Shown: piece by piece, positions 11,672 through 21,907 of the stretch
How positions within the stretch are numbered: position 1 is the first letter of the stretch
Layout of the letters: each line of letters begins with the position of its first letter
Source: Artemisia argyi
Lineage: Eukaryota; Streptophyta; Magnoliopsida; Asterales; Asteraceae
Direction of reading: 5' to 3'
DNA: 64,000 nt
NCBI GenBank assembly: GCA_030686995.1
Contig: CM060688.1
Coordinates: 201,228,718 to 201,292,717 of the forward strand
The notes under the pieces: model-generated
Database searches by the model: none
Told to the model about the DNA's origin: nothing
Seen by the model: the letters and a program-made list of their open reading frames with translations, nothing else
Program-made: the position numbers and the translations under genes

Positions 11672-11838
11672 CGATGGGTAACGGGCCAAATGGGCTCAAG
11701 CCCGAACGGGCACGGGCCAAACGGGCTCGAGTCCGAACGGACACGGGCCAACGGGCTCGAGCCCGAACGGACACGAGCCAACGGTATCGAGCCCGGACGG
11801 ACACGAGCCAACGGTATCAAGCCCGGACGGGCACGAGC
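11672..11838 (+). repeat. GC-rich minisatellite, period about 30 bp
   Basis: About five imperfect copies of a roughly 30-bp unit containing ACGGGC..GAGCCCGAACGG. The frame through the array stays open and reads repeats of the type RANGLEPERT (open 11633-11854), but no gene structure surrounds it. It is strikingly GC-rich against AT-rich flanks. Similar CCCGAACGGG patterns are common plant satellite-like sequence. Confidence 0.7.
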
Positions 11839-11880
11839 TAAACAAAATTTTTGATATTCGTAAATTTATTTTCAAAAAAA

Positions 11881-12540
11881 ATACATAATAAACTAAAATA
11901 AATTACTTCGCGTACTGATCACAAAAGCTAACTAGACCCTAATAACTGTTAAGTCTTGTATTGTTTTTGTGATTGATACTGAAATTTAGATACAATATAA
12001 ACATACTAATAACCAATGAATGGGTTTGTCCCAAAATACTTTCAATAATATCTAGATACAGCCTCCCGCCGTTAAAGGGGATCAAGGACGTAGAATGACG
12101 TGAAAGTCATCGAGTAATTCGGAGACCCTTGGTAAAAATGTCGGCATACAGCATACTGGTACGAGAGAGAACATGTAGCACATATAGCCTGGCTTGCAAC
12201 CTGATCTCGAAGCCTTGTACTCTAAATAGTATCCTACTAACGCTAACAATATTTCAACTTTGTTCTCACACAGTGTCACTAACAAATATGAATATAGTGA
12301 CACTTTTTTGTGTCACAAACTTTTGTCAATAAATTTCACTTTATTTGTGGCAATGATATGCGTAAAAAATAGAAAAGATGTTGGATTGTTTCTTAAGTAG
12401 TTACGATCTTCTTGAGAACTCATGCTAACTGGTAACTATTATCAATGTAACAAGACATTCATATAACAAAAATCATTGGTTCTTATAAACTAGCCAACAT
12501 TGGACCTTCTGCCACATCAGAAACAAAAATGTATAGTTTA
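11881..12540. other. Diverged relic of the RBR unit flank
   Basis: The sequence aligns by eye, with many substitutions and gaps, to 2890-3515 plus 6271-6480 (for example ACTTCGCGTACTG, GTCACTAACAAATATGAATATAGTGACAC, TCAATGTAACAAGACATTC). It has neither the MITE nor the large Helitron. No RBR exons accompany it on the left, so it appears to be what remains of a fourth duplicated unit. Confidence 0.6.
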
Positions 12541-12561
12541 AGACTAAAACTGAAAATGTGA

Positions 12562-13842
12562 TTATTGACATGAAGGATGCTCATCTTCATCATCAAGATA
12601 CTTTTTCCCACACTTGTAACAGAAAGCACATCCACACCTGCAACAACATATATAAACCATTATCCACACTTGTTGATCATTTTATTTACAACAATATTAA
12701 CCTAATTAAAATAAGGAAACTAACCTGCAATCAATTTCGGAACAACCATCAACTCTATCGACATAAAACTTGCACTTTGGGCACCTCATCCACCTATTTT
12801 TCTTTGCAAGATTCATCAACAAAATGTCACCTGGTTCACGCTCACCTTTTCTTAAGCGTTTAAACTCCTTGCAATCAATCCCCGAATGCCATACAACCTT
12901 ACAATGGAGGCAATACAGTTGTTTGCATCTTGGGCATTTAGATGAAGTCCCCGGCTTTTTAGTACTATTGTCCGCCAACATTGCTGAACAATCTTTATAC
13001 GGACACTTAAATTTCTCCAATTCAGACAAAGCCTTCTTCCATTGATTTAGTATTTCTTTGGAAACAATGGTTTTACAGACTTCGGGTTCTATTTCCCTTT
13101 TGCATCGTGGGTAAGGACATTTAACAATAGTCATGTTTTCTTTGATCTTGGATTCAACGTGTTTACCAATGCAGTCTGAGCAGAAAAGATGGCGGCAAAC
13201 ATTTTTGTTTTGAAACATGTCTGATTTGGTCTTTGTTTCCATGCAAATGTCACAGTAGTAATCAGGTAATGTGGTAAACTCAGATGTCTCAACTGGCGGC
13301 TCCACATAACGTTCTTAGCACACACGCAGAAACAAACATAAAAATACACATAAACGTCAGGAACACATAAATAGGAACTTAAACGAATCCAAGTAAATCT
13401 AAATATCGAAAAGTTCCTAATTAGCATGTACGTACATCGATAGATCAGCCATAGCGTTAGCTTAATTAATTGCTTATACGTGTGCTACCAACACACATCT
13501 AAAAGTTTAAGTAAAACCGATCAAAATAAAAGATGTATCAAGCAATATACAAGACTAATCTGGAATGAGATAATATAAGAGTAAGTTACCATCTTGTTTT
13601 GCAGCCTTAACGTGGGAAGGAGGACGGCGTATCCTCTTGCTTGCAGCCTCTACCTCGGAACGAGTGCGAGGTAAGAGTAAGTTACCATCTTGTTTTGCAG
13701 CCTTAACCTGGGGACGAGGACGAAGTATCCTCCTGCTTGCAGCCTCAACCTCGGAACGAGTACGAGGTAGCCTGTTGGTCCCCTGGGTACATGGAACTGA
13801 TATGATTAGATCCAATTCAATTCCTTCACGATTTCTTTTCAT
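12562..13842 (-). CDS. RBR-type E3 ubiquitin ligase, copy 2 (three exons)
   Basis: It has the same architecture as RBR-1: exons 13842-13590, 13313-12725 and 12637-12562 on the minus strand, GT-AG introns, phases 1 and 2, ATG at 13842 and TAA at 12564-12562. It gives about 305 residues. RING1 (YCDIC..CRHLFCSDC..KCPYPRC), IBR (FKCPYKDC to HCKVVWHSGIDC) and Rcat (RCPKC, predicted catalytic Cys in VDGC, then CGCAFCYKCG and a C-terminal HPSC) all keep their Cys/His ligands. It is closest to RBR-1, and exon 1 carries the same 96-bp duplication. Of the three copies this is the most complete and the likeliest to be functional. Residues that set E2 or substrate choice cannot be judged here. Confidence 0.83.
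13590..13781 (-). repeat. 96-bp in-frame tandem duplication in RBR-2 exon 1
   Basis: Two 32-codon units, as in RBR-1. The donors at 13686/13685 and 13590/13589 (GATG followed by GTAACTTAC) are identical over at least 13 nt, so either could be used without a frame change. Confidence 0.75.
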
Positions 13843-13906
13843 ATTTGCTTCAGGTTTTGCTAATGGAATTGAATGAGAGTACGTGTAAATGTGTGTTTGA
13901 AGGATC

Positions 13907-13914
13907 TTTTTATA
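13907..13914 (-). promoter_or_regulatory. TATA box of RBR-2
   Basis: TATAAAAA on the minus strand, 65-72 nt upstream of the ATG at 13842, the same spacing as in RBR-1. Confidence 0.5.
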
Positions 13915-14130
13915 ACAAACAGAGCCAAGGTCGTCGTAATCCAAATGTATAATACAAATATGTTCTACATCCGGTAAAACAGGCTTTAGGACTCTCGACT
14001 TCCATTAAATCACAAAATTTCTGATTATTTTTTTAGCTTTAGAGTATATCATTAGAGTATATAAATAATGGATAAAAATCATAAAATAAGTATATATTAG
14101 TTTAAGTGAAAGATAATGTTGTTGTGATAA

Positions 14131-14516
14131 CTAGTTTTTAAAAAATTTTGAATTATATATTTTTATTTATTAAAAAACAAATAATTTAATCTTTTTTTGT
14201 TTGATTTATGATATTTAATTATAGTTTTTATTATTAAAGATAATTATTTAAAAATTTTAATCATATTATTAATTGAATCTTATCTATATTTTTTGTATTT
14301 AATTATCTTCTACTTGTGTTAATTGCATCTCATCTATATTTTTTATATTTATCTTCTAATTGTGTTATGTATAAATATAAAACCTAATAAAAAAATAATC
14401 TTTTTTTAAAATACAATTATTACTAAATAAAGTATAAATGCATTTTTTTTGAAATAGAAAATTCCCAATAGAGTTTTGTTTTATTATAATAGAGTTTTGT
14501 TTTATTATATAAAAGA
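14131..14516 (-). mobile_element. Short Helitron, paralogue of 2380-2766
   Basis: It occupies the same place in the duplicated unit as the element at 2380-2766 and shares its 5' end (TCTTTTATATAATAAAAC on the minus strand) and the CTAG 3' end before T. The subterminal hairpin has been deleted, so this copy could not be mobilised from its own ends. Confidence 0.65.
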
Positions 14517-15625
14517 TTTTTTTTTTCCTTAGTGGAAATGAAGATAAGTTTAGTGGTAAACTTTTTAGATGGTTTGTATATTATCACCGGCCAATATTTT
14601 GGGTTAATTCGCTTTTCTTATATTAAACGGGTAGCTTTTTGATTACTTCGCGTATTGGCAAAAGCTAACTAGGACCCTACTAGCTGTTAAGTCGTATATC
14701 GTTTTGTGATTGACAATGAAATTTAGATATTTAAATACATTAACAACCAATGAATGGGTTTGGCCCAATATACTTTAAAAAGTTTAAATAATATCTATAT
14801 ACACCCCTCGCGCAGTTAGAGCGGGACGACACAGAATGCTCAAACTGGCGTGAAAGTCGTCAATGCAAATGGGAGACCTTTGATAAAAATGCCGGCATAA
14901 TGATACGAGAAGAAACATGTAACATACATACCTGATCACCTGCAGTAACCTCATCTCGAACAAAGTATAAGCCTTTTACTCTAAATTCTCCCTTCGTCTC
15001 AAAATTATTGTCCAGTTTGAATTTTCAAAGTCAAACAAGTTCAACTTTGATCACAAATATATATATATATTTTTTATTATATAATACTTGATGAAAAATT
15101 ATAATATTGAAAAGTACATTTAAAACCCAATACGTTTATATATTTTGCATCAAATATTATATAGCACCCACAAAAATATTTAAAGTCAAAGTTGAAGAAG
15201 AAAGACTAAAAAAGTCAATAGTGGACAATAAATATTTCAACTTTGTACTCACATAGTGTCACTAACAAATATGAATATAGTGACACCTTTTTACGTGTCA
15301 CAAAACTTTCAATAAATGTCACGCTATTTGTGACAATGATATGAGTAAAACATAGAGAAGATGTTGGATTGTTAGCATATTACATCTTAAGTAGCTATGA
15401 TCTTCATGAGAACTTATCCTAATTGGTAACAATTATCAATGTAACAAGACATTCATATAACAAAAAACATGGGTTGAATTTGTTTTTTCACCCATCCTTT
15501 ATACATATAGGTATACTTATTGGAACTACACATCATGTCAACATCTACAAGCTAAAATTCTTTGCCTAAAATATCCAACATATCAGACATAATTAAATTT
15601 GATATGAAAAATATCTAGAGGATGA
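14517..15625. other. RBR unit upstream flank with MITE and Helitron empty site
   Basis: No gene is present. It is nearly collinear with 2767-3515 plus 6271-6626. A Stowaway-like MITE lies at 14988-15230. The junction 15269/15270 is the unoccupied target of the Helitron found at 3516-6270. Confidence 0.6.
14988..15230. mobile_element. Stowaway-like MITE, copy B
   Basis: Begins CTCCCTTCGTCTC and ends GGACAATA, at the same position in the unit as the MITE at 3238-3476. It carries a slightly longer TA run. Confidence 0.5.
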
Positions 15626-16143
15626 ATGGTTTCTAATACTTTAGTCCCTAGCTTGACAAATATAGGAGTGCCATGGCTTTTTTATGTGAACGGTGACCCG
15701 GAACCAAATTGTGTTGTTATGGATCGGTCTGTGAATGGGGAATGGAATCTGAAGTGGTCTGGACCAAATTGTTTCTGGTCGAAACTTGGATCATCTCATT
15801 AGTTTGAACACTGAACTGGAGCAGATTTCAAGTTTTACTGGTGATCAAGATAATCTGAGATGGAAGCTTGGTGGCGATGACACTTCACAGTGAAAGAAAC
15901 GAGAGAGAATATTGTTGACAACATTCTTCCGAAGCTTGTAAAAGTATTTCGAGAAAGATGCACAAACGATCATATCTTTTATAAATGCGAAGTGGTTGCA
16001 AGCATTTGGCGCCTAGTCGGTGTATGGTGTGATATGCACTTCCCAAATATGTTGTCGTCCTCAACATGGACATCAAGGATGGATAGTCTTCGGAATTCAA
16101 ATGACTACAGGAATCGAATTCAAGTGATTGTGGCGGCTACTTA
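15626..16143 (+). pseudogene. LINE-type reverse transcriptase C-terminal relic, copy B
   Basis: Two open pieces in different frames. The first (from ATG 15626) reads through VPWLFYVNGDPEPNC and VNGEWNLKWSG. The second (15890-16144) reads VKETRENIVDNILP, then a Cys/His segment (RCTNDHIFYKCEVVASIW) typical of the zinc-binding domain after LINE reverse transcriptases. Stops and frame changes separate them. It lies between RBR-2 and RBR-3 and is part of the duplicated unit. Confidence 0.55.
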
Positions 16144-16320
16144 ATAAATATAGGAAATGTGACTTGTTTGATAATATTTGGCTTTTTTCTTTTACTTGGC
16201 CAATTGGTAGAAGTTCTGAATGTTTAGCTTGGCATGATTAGCTTAACAAAACCTATGTATTTTTTTCTCTAGCTGCCACATCAGAAACAATCATGTATAG
16301 TTTAAAGACTAGTAAAGATA

Positions 16321-17325
16321 CTATAAACATGAAGTATGATCATAATCAAAAAAATCACTTTCTCTATACGAGTAACAGAAAACACATCCACACCTGCAAC
16401 AACATATATAAACCATTATTATCCACACTTCTCAATCATTTTATTTAAAACAATATTAACTAAATTAAAATAAGGAGACTAACCTGCAAACATTTTCGGG
16501 ACATTCCTCATCTCTTGCGATACACCAATTGCACTGTGGGCACCTCTTCCAGATCTGTTTCTTTGCAGACTTCATCAACAAAATGTCACCTGGCCCACGT
16601 TCACTTTTAATTAGGTGTTGAAACTCCTTGCAACCAATCCCGGAATGCCATACAACCTTACAATGCGAGCAATAGAACTGTTTGCATCTTGGGCATTTAG
16701 ATGAAGTCCCCGGCTTTTTACTATTATTGTCCACCAACATTGCTGAACAATCTTTAGATGGACACTTAAATTTCTCAAGTTCAGACAAAGCCTTCTTCCA
16801 TGTCTCAACAGGTGTCTCCACATAAAGTCCTTATCACACATGCCGAAACAAACATAAAAATACACATAAACATCAAGAACACATAAATAGGAACTTAAAC
16901 AAATTCAAGTAAATCTAAATATCGAAAGGTAAAATGGAATTAGCATGTACATCGATAGAAGCCATAACGTTTGATTAATTATACGTTTAAACACGTGGTA
17001 CCAACAAACATCTAAAGTTTAAGTAAAAACGAGCAAAATAAAAAGATGCATCAAGCAACCATATATAATATATACATGATCAAACTTAATTATAGGGGAT
17101 GTAACGGCTGGACACTAACTGAAAATAAATTATATTAGAAATTTAAGGTTTGAATATCAGTTAATTACCATCTTTTTTTGCAGCCTTAATCTGAGAACGA
17201 GTACGAAGTAACCTCATGTTTGCAGCCTTGACCTCGGAACGAGTACGAGGTAACCTGTTGGTCCCCTGGCTACATGGAACTGATATGATTAGATCCAATT
17301 CAATTCCTTCACGATTTCTTTTCAT
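16321..17325 (-). pseudogene. RBR-like gene copy 3, RING1 deleted
   Basis: Exons 17325-17169, 16829-16484 and 16393-16321 on the minus strand keep the splice sites and phases of RBR-1/2 and give one open frame of about 190 residues ending TAG 16323-16321. Exon 2 jumps from VET directly to WKKALSELEKF: about 78 codons that hold all of RING1 in the paralogues are missing, in frame. The IBR Cys/His pattern (FKCPSKDC to HCKVVWHSGIGC) and the predicted catalytic Cys (DEEC) remain. In Rcat the last CxxC is broken (CGCVFCYSY). Exon 1 has a single repeat unit, and the TATA box is mutated. Without RING1 it should not recruit an E2 in the normal way, so it is either a decayed copy or an IBR-only protein. 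Confidence 0.7.
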
Positions 17326-18024
17326 ATTTGCTTCAGTTTTTGCTAATGTAATCGAATGAGAGTACGTGTAAATGTGTGTTTGAAGGATCTTTTTATTACA
17401 ACCGAACCAAGGTCGTAATCCAAAATTTCAAAATTTTTAATTTTTTTAGCTTTAGAGTATATCATTAGTTTTTTTTGGGAAGATATAGTTTACATCTTTG
17501 GATATATTTGTATTGGAATGTATATCATATATGATTCTTGGAAAATTAATACTTATTTTTGAAGATTTATATCCAAACTGAAGATTAAATATATAAATAA
17601 TGAAAAAAAATAAAAATAAAAATACTTTACAAAATTAGTTTTTTTATTTTATTTTACTTTTAATAATTATCTGAAACCGTAACTAACTTGTCATATTTTC
17701 GTATGTTGTATAGTCATTGTTTTTTTCTGTTATTATAACACCAAAGTTTTAAAGTTGGACCTTTGTGTATTTATAAACGTTTTACCCCTATTTTTATTTT
17801 TATTATCTTATTAATAATAAAGGAAATGATGATTGTACATGAACAAAACACAAACAAATGTTCGAATTCAAAACTTTATTACACATAAAAGTCGAAACTT
17901 AAAACTTTTGAGTTATAATAGCAAAAAGAAGATCGCTACATATATAGATTTCGAAAAAATGTTAAATAATAATTATCGTTCTTTTTTTCTTTTCCTAAGT
18001 GGAAATGAAGATAAGTTTAGTGGG
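17326..18024. other. Upstream flank of RBR-3, no gene
   Basis: AT-rich. It includes the 17750-17935 stretch shared with 9770-9960 and, from about 17985, the AAGTGGAAATGAAGATAAG host motif also at 2780 and 14530. The copia element interrupts this host sequence at 18030 and the host resumes at 53216. Confidence 0.5.
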
Positions 18025-18029
18025 TATAC
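18025..18029 (+). repeat. Target-site duplication TATAC (left) of the copia element
   Basis: TATAC precedes the TGTTGGG LTR start. The same five bases follow the 3' LTR at 53216-53220. Host similarity to 2795-2930 runs through both flanks. Confidence 0.9.
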
Positions 18030-18521
18030 TGTTGGGAATTATTCTATCAGTTACCACGGCTAGTGAAGATATTACAACTGCAGAAGATTGTACTTGCAGT
18101 GGAAACTCATTACCACTGCAAGAACAAATATTACCACTGCTCACTTGTTAACTGTTAGAGAAACGCGCATAGATAAACATAGAAAAGATTTTGTGTATAT
18201 CTTATTTTATTAGTATTATACTTATCTTGTACAAGAGGACTCCTTGTTGTATAAAAGGAGATCCTAGATAATAGTTAGAAAATATCTTTCTAATACGTTT
18301 TCTTAGAGCTTCAAGGTGTAACCCTAGTGATATCTTAGATCACTCGTATTATTATCATTAATAATATTGAAGCTATTTGTTTTGTTATATACATTGTTCA
18401 TACATACAAGTGTTTCATTTACAATCAATCTTCTAAGTATCATTAAGTAGATTCCGCATACTTAGTGGTATCAGTCAAAGTATCATTATTAACACAAGTT
18501 CAAGGTGTTCACGATCCAACA
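18030..18521 (+). repeat. Copia 5' LTR (492 bp)
   Basis: Starts TGTTGGGAATT, ends ACGATCCAACA. It contains a TATA box (18250-18257) and two pairs of GTTWCCACTG-like motifs at exact 21-nt spacing (18050/18071 and 18109/18130), plus an inverted copy at 18097. Confidence 0.95.
18250..18257 (+). promoter_or_regulatory. TATA box in copia LTR
   Basis: TATAAAAG in a GC-flanked context (CTCCTTGTTG upstream) within the LTR. It is the likely core promoter of the element and is repeated in the 3' LTR. Confidence 0.6.
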
Positions 18522-18523
18522 AG

Positions 18524-18535
18524 TGGTATCAGAGC
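18524..18535 (+). other. Copia primer-binding site (initiator tRNA-Met)
   Basis: TGGTATCAGAGC begins two bases after the 5' LTR. It is the usual plant copia minus-strand priming site complementary to the 3' end of initiator tRNA-Met. Confidence 0.9.
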
Positions 18536-18566
18536 AAGGCTTTGATATTTTGATTTAGAAGATCCT

Positions 18567-21284
18567 ATGGCAGACTCAAAAGAAACAATGGAGACTGAAA
18601 CAAGCCAATCAAACATTGCTGCAAAGCTTCCCAAACTTAAAATTAATGACTTTGAGATGTGGAGGCTTATGATAGAACAATTCTTTATGGTTCAAGACTA
18701 CACATTATGGGAGATCATAATGTGTGGAAATTCATTCAAACCTGGTACAACTGTAGAGCAGGTTGGTGACAAGACAGTAACAAAAGTTAACACTGGTCCT
18801 GTTACTAATGAAGAAAGAAGCCAACTAAAGAATGATTTGAAGGATAGAGGTTTGTTATTGATGGCTCTACCCAGAGAACAAGTTCTGGCTTTTAGCAAAT
18901 ACAAGTCTGCAAAGACCCTCTTTGATGAGATCTGTGAAGTGTTTGGTGGTAATGACTCTACCAAGAAGACTCAAAAGACTTTACTGAAGCAGACTTATGA
19001 AAACTTTGGTTCAACAAGTAATGAATCTCTTGATAGCATATTCACAAGGCTACAAAAGATTGTTACTCAGCTCACTGCTTTTGGAATTGAGGTGGAAAAG
19101 GAAGACCTCAATCTTAAATTTCTAAGAAGTTTACCTGCTGAGTTTGATACCAATGTTGCTGTTTGGGAAAATAAGTCAGATCTTGAGACCATGAAGCTTA
19201 ATGATGTGTACAATAACTTCAAAGTTATTGAACAAAGATTAAAGAAAGCTGGCAAGTTAAGAACAAGTTCTGCAAGTGTAGCACTCAAATCATCATCAGG
19301 TAATGATAGTTCAGATGATGAAAGTGATAGTGATGATGACAGTGGTAACATGATTGTTTCCACTGGTAATGGAAATGTTTCCACTAGGAGCTCAAAGAAA
19401 CAGGTTGCAGGACTAAGTGATGCTACTTTCTATGCCTTTATATCAAGCCATGTGGGTGGTTCAATTCTCAATCATGAGGATTTGGATCAAATTGATGAAG
19501 ATGATATGGAGGAGATGGACATTAAATGGTAGGTGGCATTACTTAGCTTAAGATCAAAGAAGTTCTGGAAGAAGACAGGGAGAAAGATACATATAAGTGG
19601 TGATGAGACTGTAGGTTTTGACAAAAAGAAGGTGGAGTGCTATAATTGTAACAAGAAGGGGCACTTTGCAAGAGAATGCAGAAAACCAAGGAAATCTGAC
19701 AATAAGTCAACTTGGTACAAGAAGGAAAAGAACAAAGAACCTACAACAGAAGAGCCAAAGGTGCTATTGGCTATTGATGGAGTGAGCTTTGATTGGAGCT
19801 TTATGTCTCAGAATGGAGAAGATGATTCAGAATCTGCAATGATAGCCACTGAGCATGCACTCATGGCTTTCTCTGACTCTGAGGTATATACTGATAATGC
19901 TTGTTCTAAAAATTGTAAGGCTGTAAAAGAGTTAGAGGTTTCTAAAACACAATATGATGCACTAATGCTAGATTTACATCATACTAATTATAATTTAGCA
20001 AATCATAAAAGAGGTCTAGGTGTTTTAGAAAAACAGATAGAGCATTATAGGGCTAATGAATCTAAGTTCAGTGATGACATTGTTGTTTTAAAAAGAGACT
20101 TAGATTTTTATGTTGAAGTAAATAAAGCTCTTAGGGAAGAGATTGAAAAAGTTAAAAAGGCTAGTGAGAATATTCAGATAACTAAGCAAACTCTAGACCA
20201 TCAATCCAAGAGCATTGACAAAATTTGGGAAGCCCAAGTTGTGAGCAAAGCTAAATCAGGTCTTGGATACAAATCTGTTCCACCACCTCTAAGAGGTGTT
20301 CCAGCACCTCCTGGCATTGACCTAGCTCACACTGGCTTAGAAGAGTTTCAGGATCCACCCATGACCTATGGACCAAAAGTTGTTAAACCAGTTGAAACTG
20401 AAAAGGTTCAGGTTGAGGTTGAGACTTTTGATAGTGCTAGTGACTCATCTCTTAAAGATGAATGTTTGAATGTTGAGTCTAAAACTAGTGTTACTGAAGA
20501 TGTTAAAGTTGAGGAAAGAAAAAGTATTCCTGAAGAAGTCAAAGAGAAGCCTAAAACACAGTCAAATTACACTAGGCCTACTACTAGGTATGCAGAAATG
20601 TACAGGGATAGGTCTAAATCACCTAGAGGGAACATGAGAAGTTGGAATCATGTTAAAACTAGGCAGTTTGGTAGTGATTTTGTGTTCAACAATAAGGCTT
20701 GTCATATATGTGGTAGCTTTGACCATTTAGCTAAAGACTGTAACTACCACATGGGAAGAAGGGAAGTTTTTACAAGGGTGAATGGATATAATTCTAATAA
20801 AATGACTCACCCAAACCCCCTAAGCAAGATGGTTCCCAGGTCTGTTATGCTTACCACTGGCATCAAACAAATTTCCACTGCTAGACCAGCAGTTACCACT
20901 GCCAGTAGTAAAAACAGAGTTTATCCTAAATCCCCTGTCACTTCTTTTGTTAAATCTTATCAAACAGGGAAAAAGACTTATTTTGAAAAGAATGATCACA
21001 AGAATCACATGTGGAGACCAAATTTTTCTAATCCAGCAGTTTCCACTGCTAGGCATGCAGTTACCACTGCAAGACCAAATGTTTCCACTGATGTTCATGT
21101 GAATAAGAAAAGGGTAAACTTGGGAAAAGCTGTTAAGGCCTCAGCTCGTTGGGAATGGAAACCAAAAGGAACAACAACCTCAAACAATCCCAATGGTGTA
21201 TCAATGACCTTTGATAGATACAATTATATTGATACACGAGGCAGATCCAAGTCATTTGTGGCTTGGGTCCCCAAAAGGTACTAA
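18567..21284 (+). pseudogene. Copia gag (one internal stop)
   Basis: The gag polyprotein forms the retrotransposon particle. ATG 18567 opens a frame with a UBN2/copia-type gag domain (about residues 20-240: LPKLKINDFEMW, LLLMALPREQVL). An in-frame TAG at 19530-19532 interrupts it, and the same frame then stays open to 21284. After the stop come a CCHC knuckle (CYNCNKKGHFAREC), a Lys/Glu-rich helical stretch and a second CCHC (CHICGSFDHLAKDC). Two heptad arrays follow (LTTGIKQ-ISTARPA-VTTASSK and VSTARHA-VTTARPN-VSTDVHV) that carry the 21-nt decamer repeats. The usual codon at the stop is Gln in related elements as I recall, so this looks like a point nonsense mutation. Confidence 0.85.
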
Positions 21285-21453
21285 TTCCTTTATGTTATGT
21301 GCAGGGACATTCAAAGACAAAAGAGGATCAAGGTTATTCAGATAGTGGGTGTTCCAGGCATATGACTGGCAACAAGGCCTATCTTTCAAATTTCAAATCA
21401 CTTGATGGGCAAGCTGTCAGTTTTGGAGGAGGAATTGGTGGCAAAGTTTCTGG
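21285..21453 (+). pseudogene. Copia protease start, frame-shifted and cut by Gypsy-1
   Basis: In the frame shifted relative to gag, the sequence reads YSDSGCSRHMTGNKAYLSNF. The DSG active-site triad and the SRHMTG motif are of copia aspartic protease. The frame change between gag (ending at 21284) and protease may be natural or a lesion. The frame ends at the Gypsy-1 insertion and resumes at 32288. Confidence 0.75.
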
Positions 21454-21663
21454 CAAAGTGATGAGGCGAAAAATGATCCGTTTTTAGGGGGTCATTTAAG
21501 CCCGAATCCGACTTTATTTGATCAAATATTGCCCTAAATCGTTCCTTTTATGATTTTAGGTGTTTGGAGAGTGAATTTTGGAAAAGAGGCTATTTTGGAC
21601 GTTTTTTGAGCATAAAGTGAAGAAAACGACAAAGTACCAAAAATCCAAGCTGGAAATACAAGG

Positions 21664-21885
21664 TGACGGCGTCAAGGGTTTGCTCTTGACGGCGTCAGAC
21701 AAGATGAATATTTTACCGTAGCTGGTGACGGCGTCAGATGGAGAGATGACGGCGTCAAAGTGGCCAAGATTAATTTACCGTAGGTGGTGACGGCGTCACT
21801 AAGGCCGTCACAATTGGATCTAGGGCGTCCGAGGAAGTGTATGGCGGCGAGTTGACGGCGTCAGATTTTACTCTTGATGCCGTCA
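21664..21885 (+). promoter_or_regulatory. Array of seven TGACGNCGTCA elements in Gypsy-1 U3
   Basis: TGACGGCGTCA occurs at 21664, 21687, 21726, 21747, 21788 and 21853. A variant, TGATGCCGTCA, is at 21875 (TGACGCCGTCA in the 3' LTR). Each is a near-palindrome of two TGACG half-sites, the core bound by plant TGA-type bZIP factors. The array ends 13 bp before the TATA box, as expected of an enhancer. A further perfect copy is at 28815 in the 3' spacer. Confidence 0.6.
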
Positions 21886-21897
21886 GGACGATTTTCC

Positions 21898-21907
21898 TAT
21901 ATATAGT
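21898..21907 (+). promoter_or_regulatory. TATA box in Gypsy-1 LTR
   Basis: CTATATATAG directly follows the TGACG array. It is repeated in the 3' LTR. Confidence 0.6.

Noticed and set aside
21664..21885. A CRISPR-like direct repeat array
   Set aside because: The repeats are 11-bp near-palindromes at irregular spacing inside a plant LTR, with no cas genes. Promoter elements fit better.
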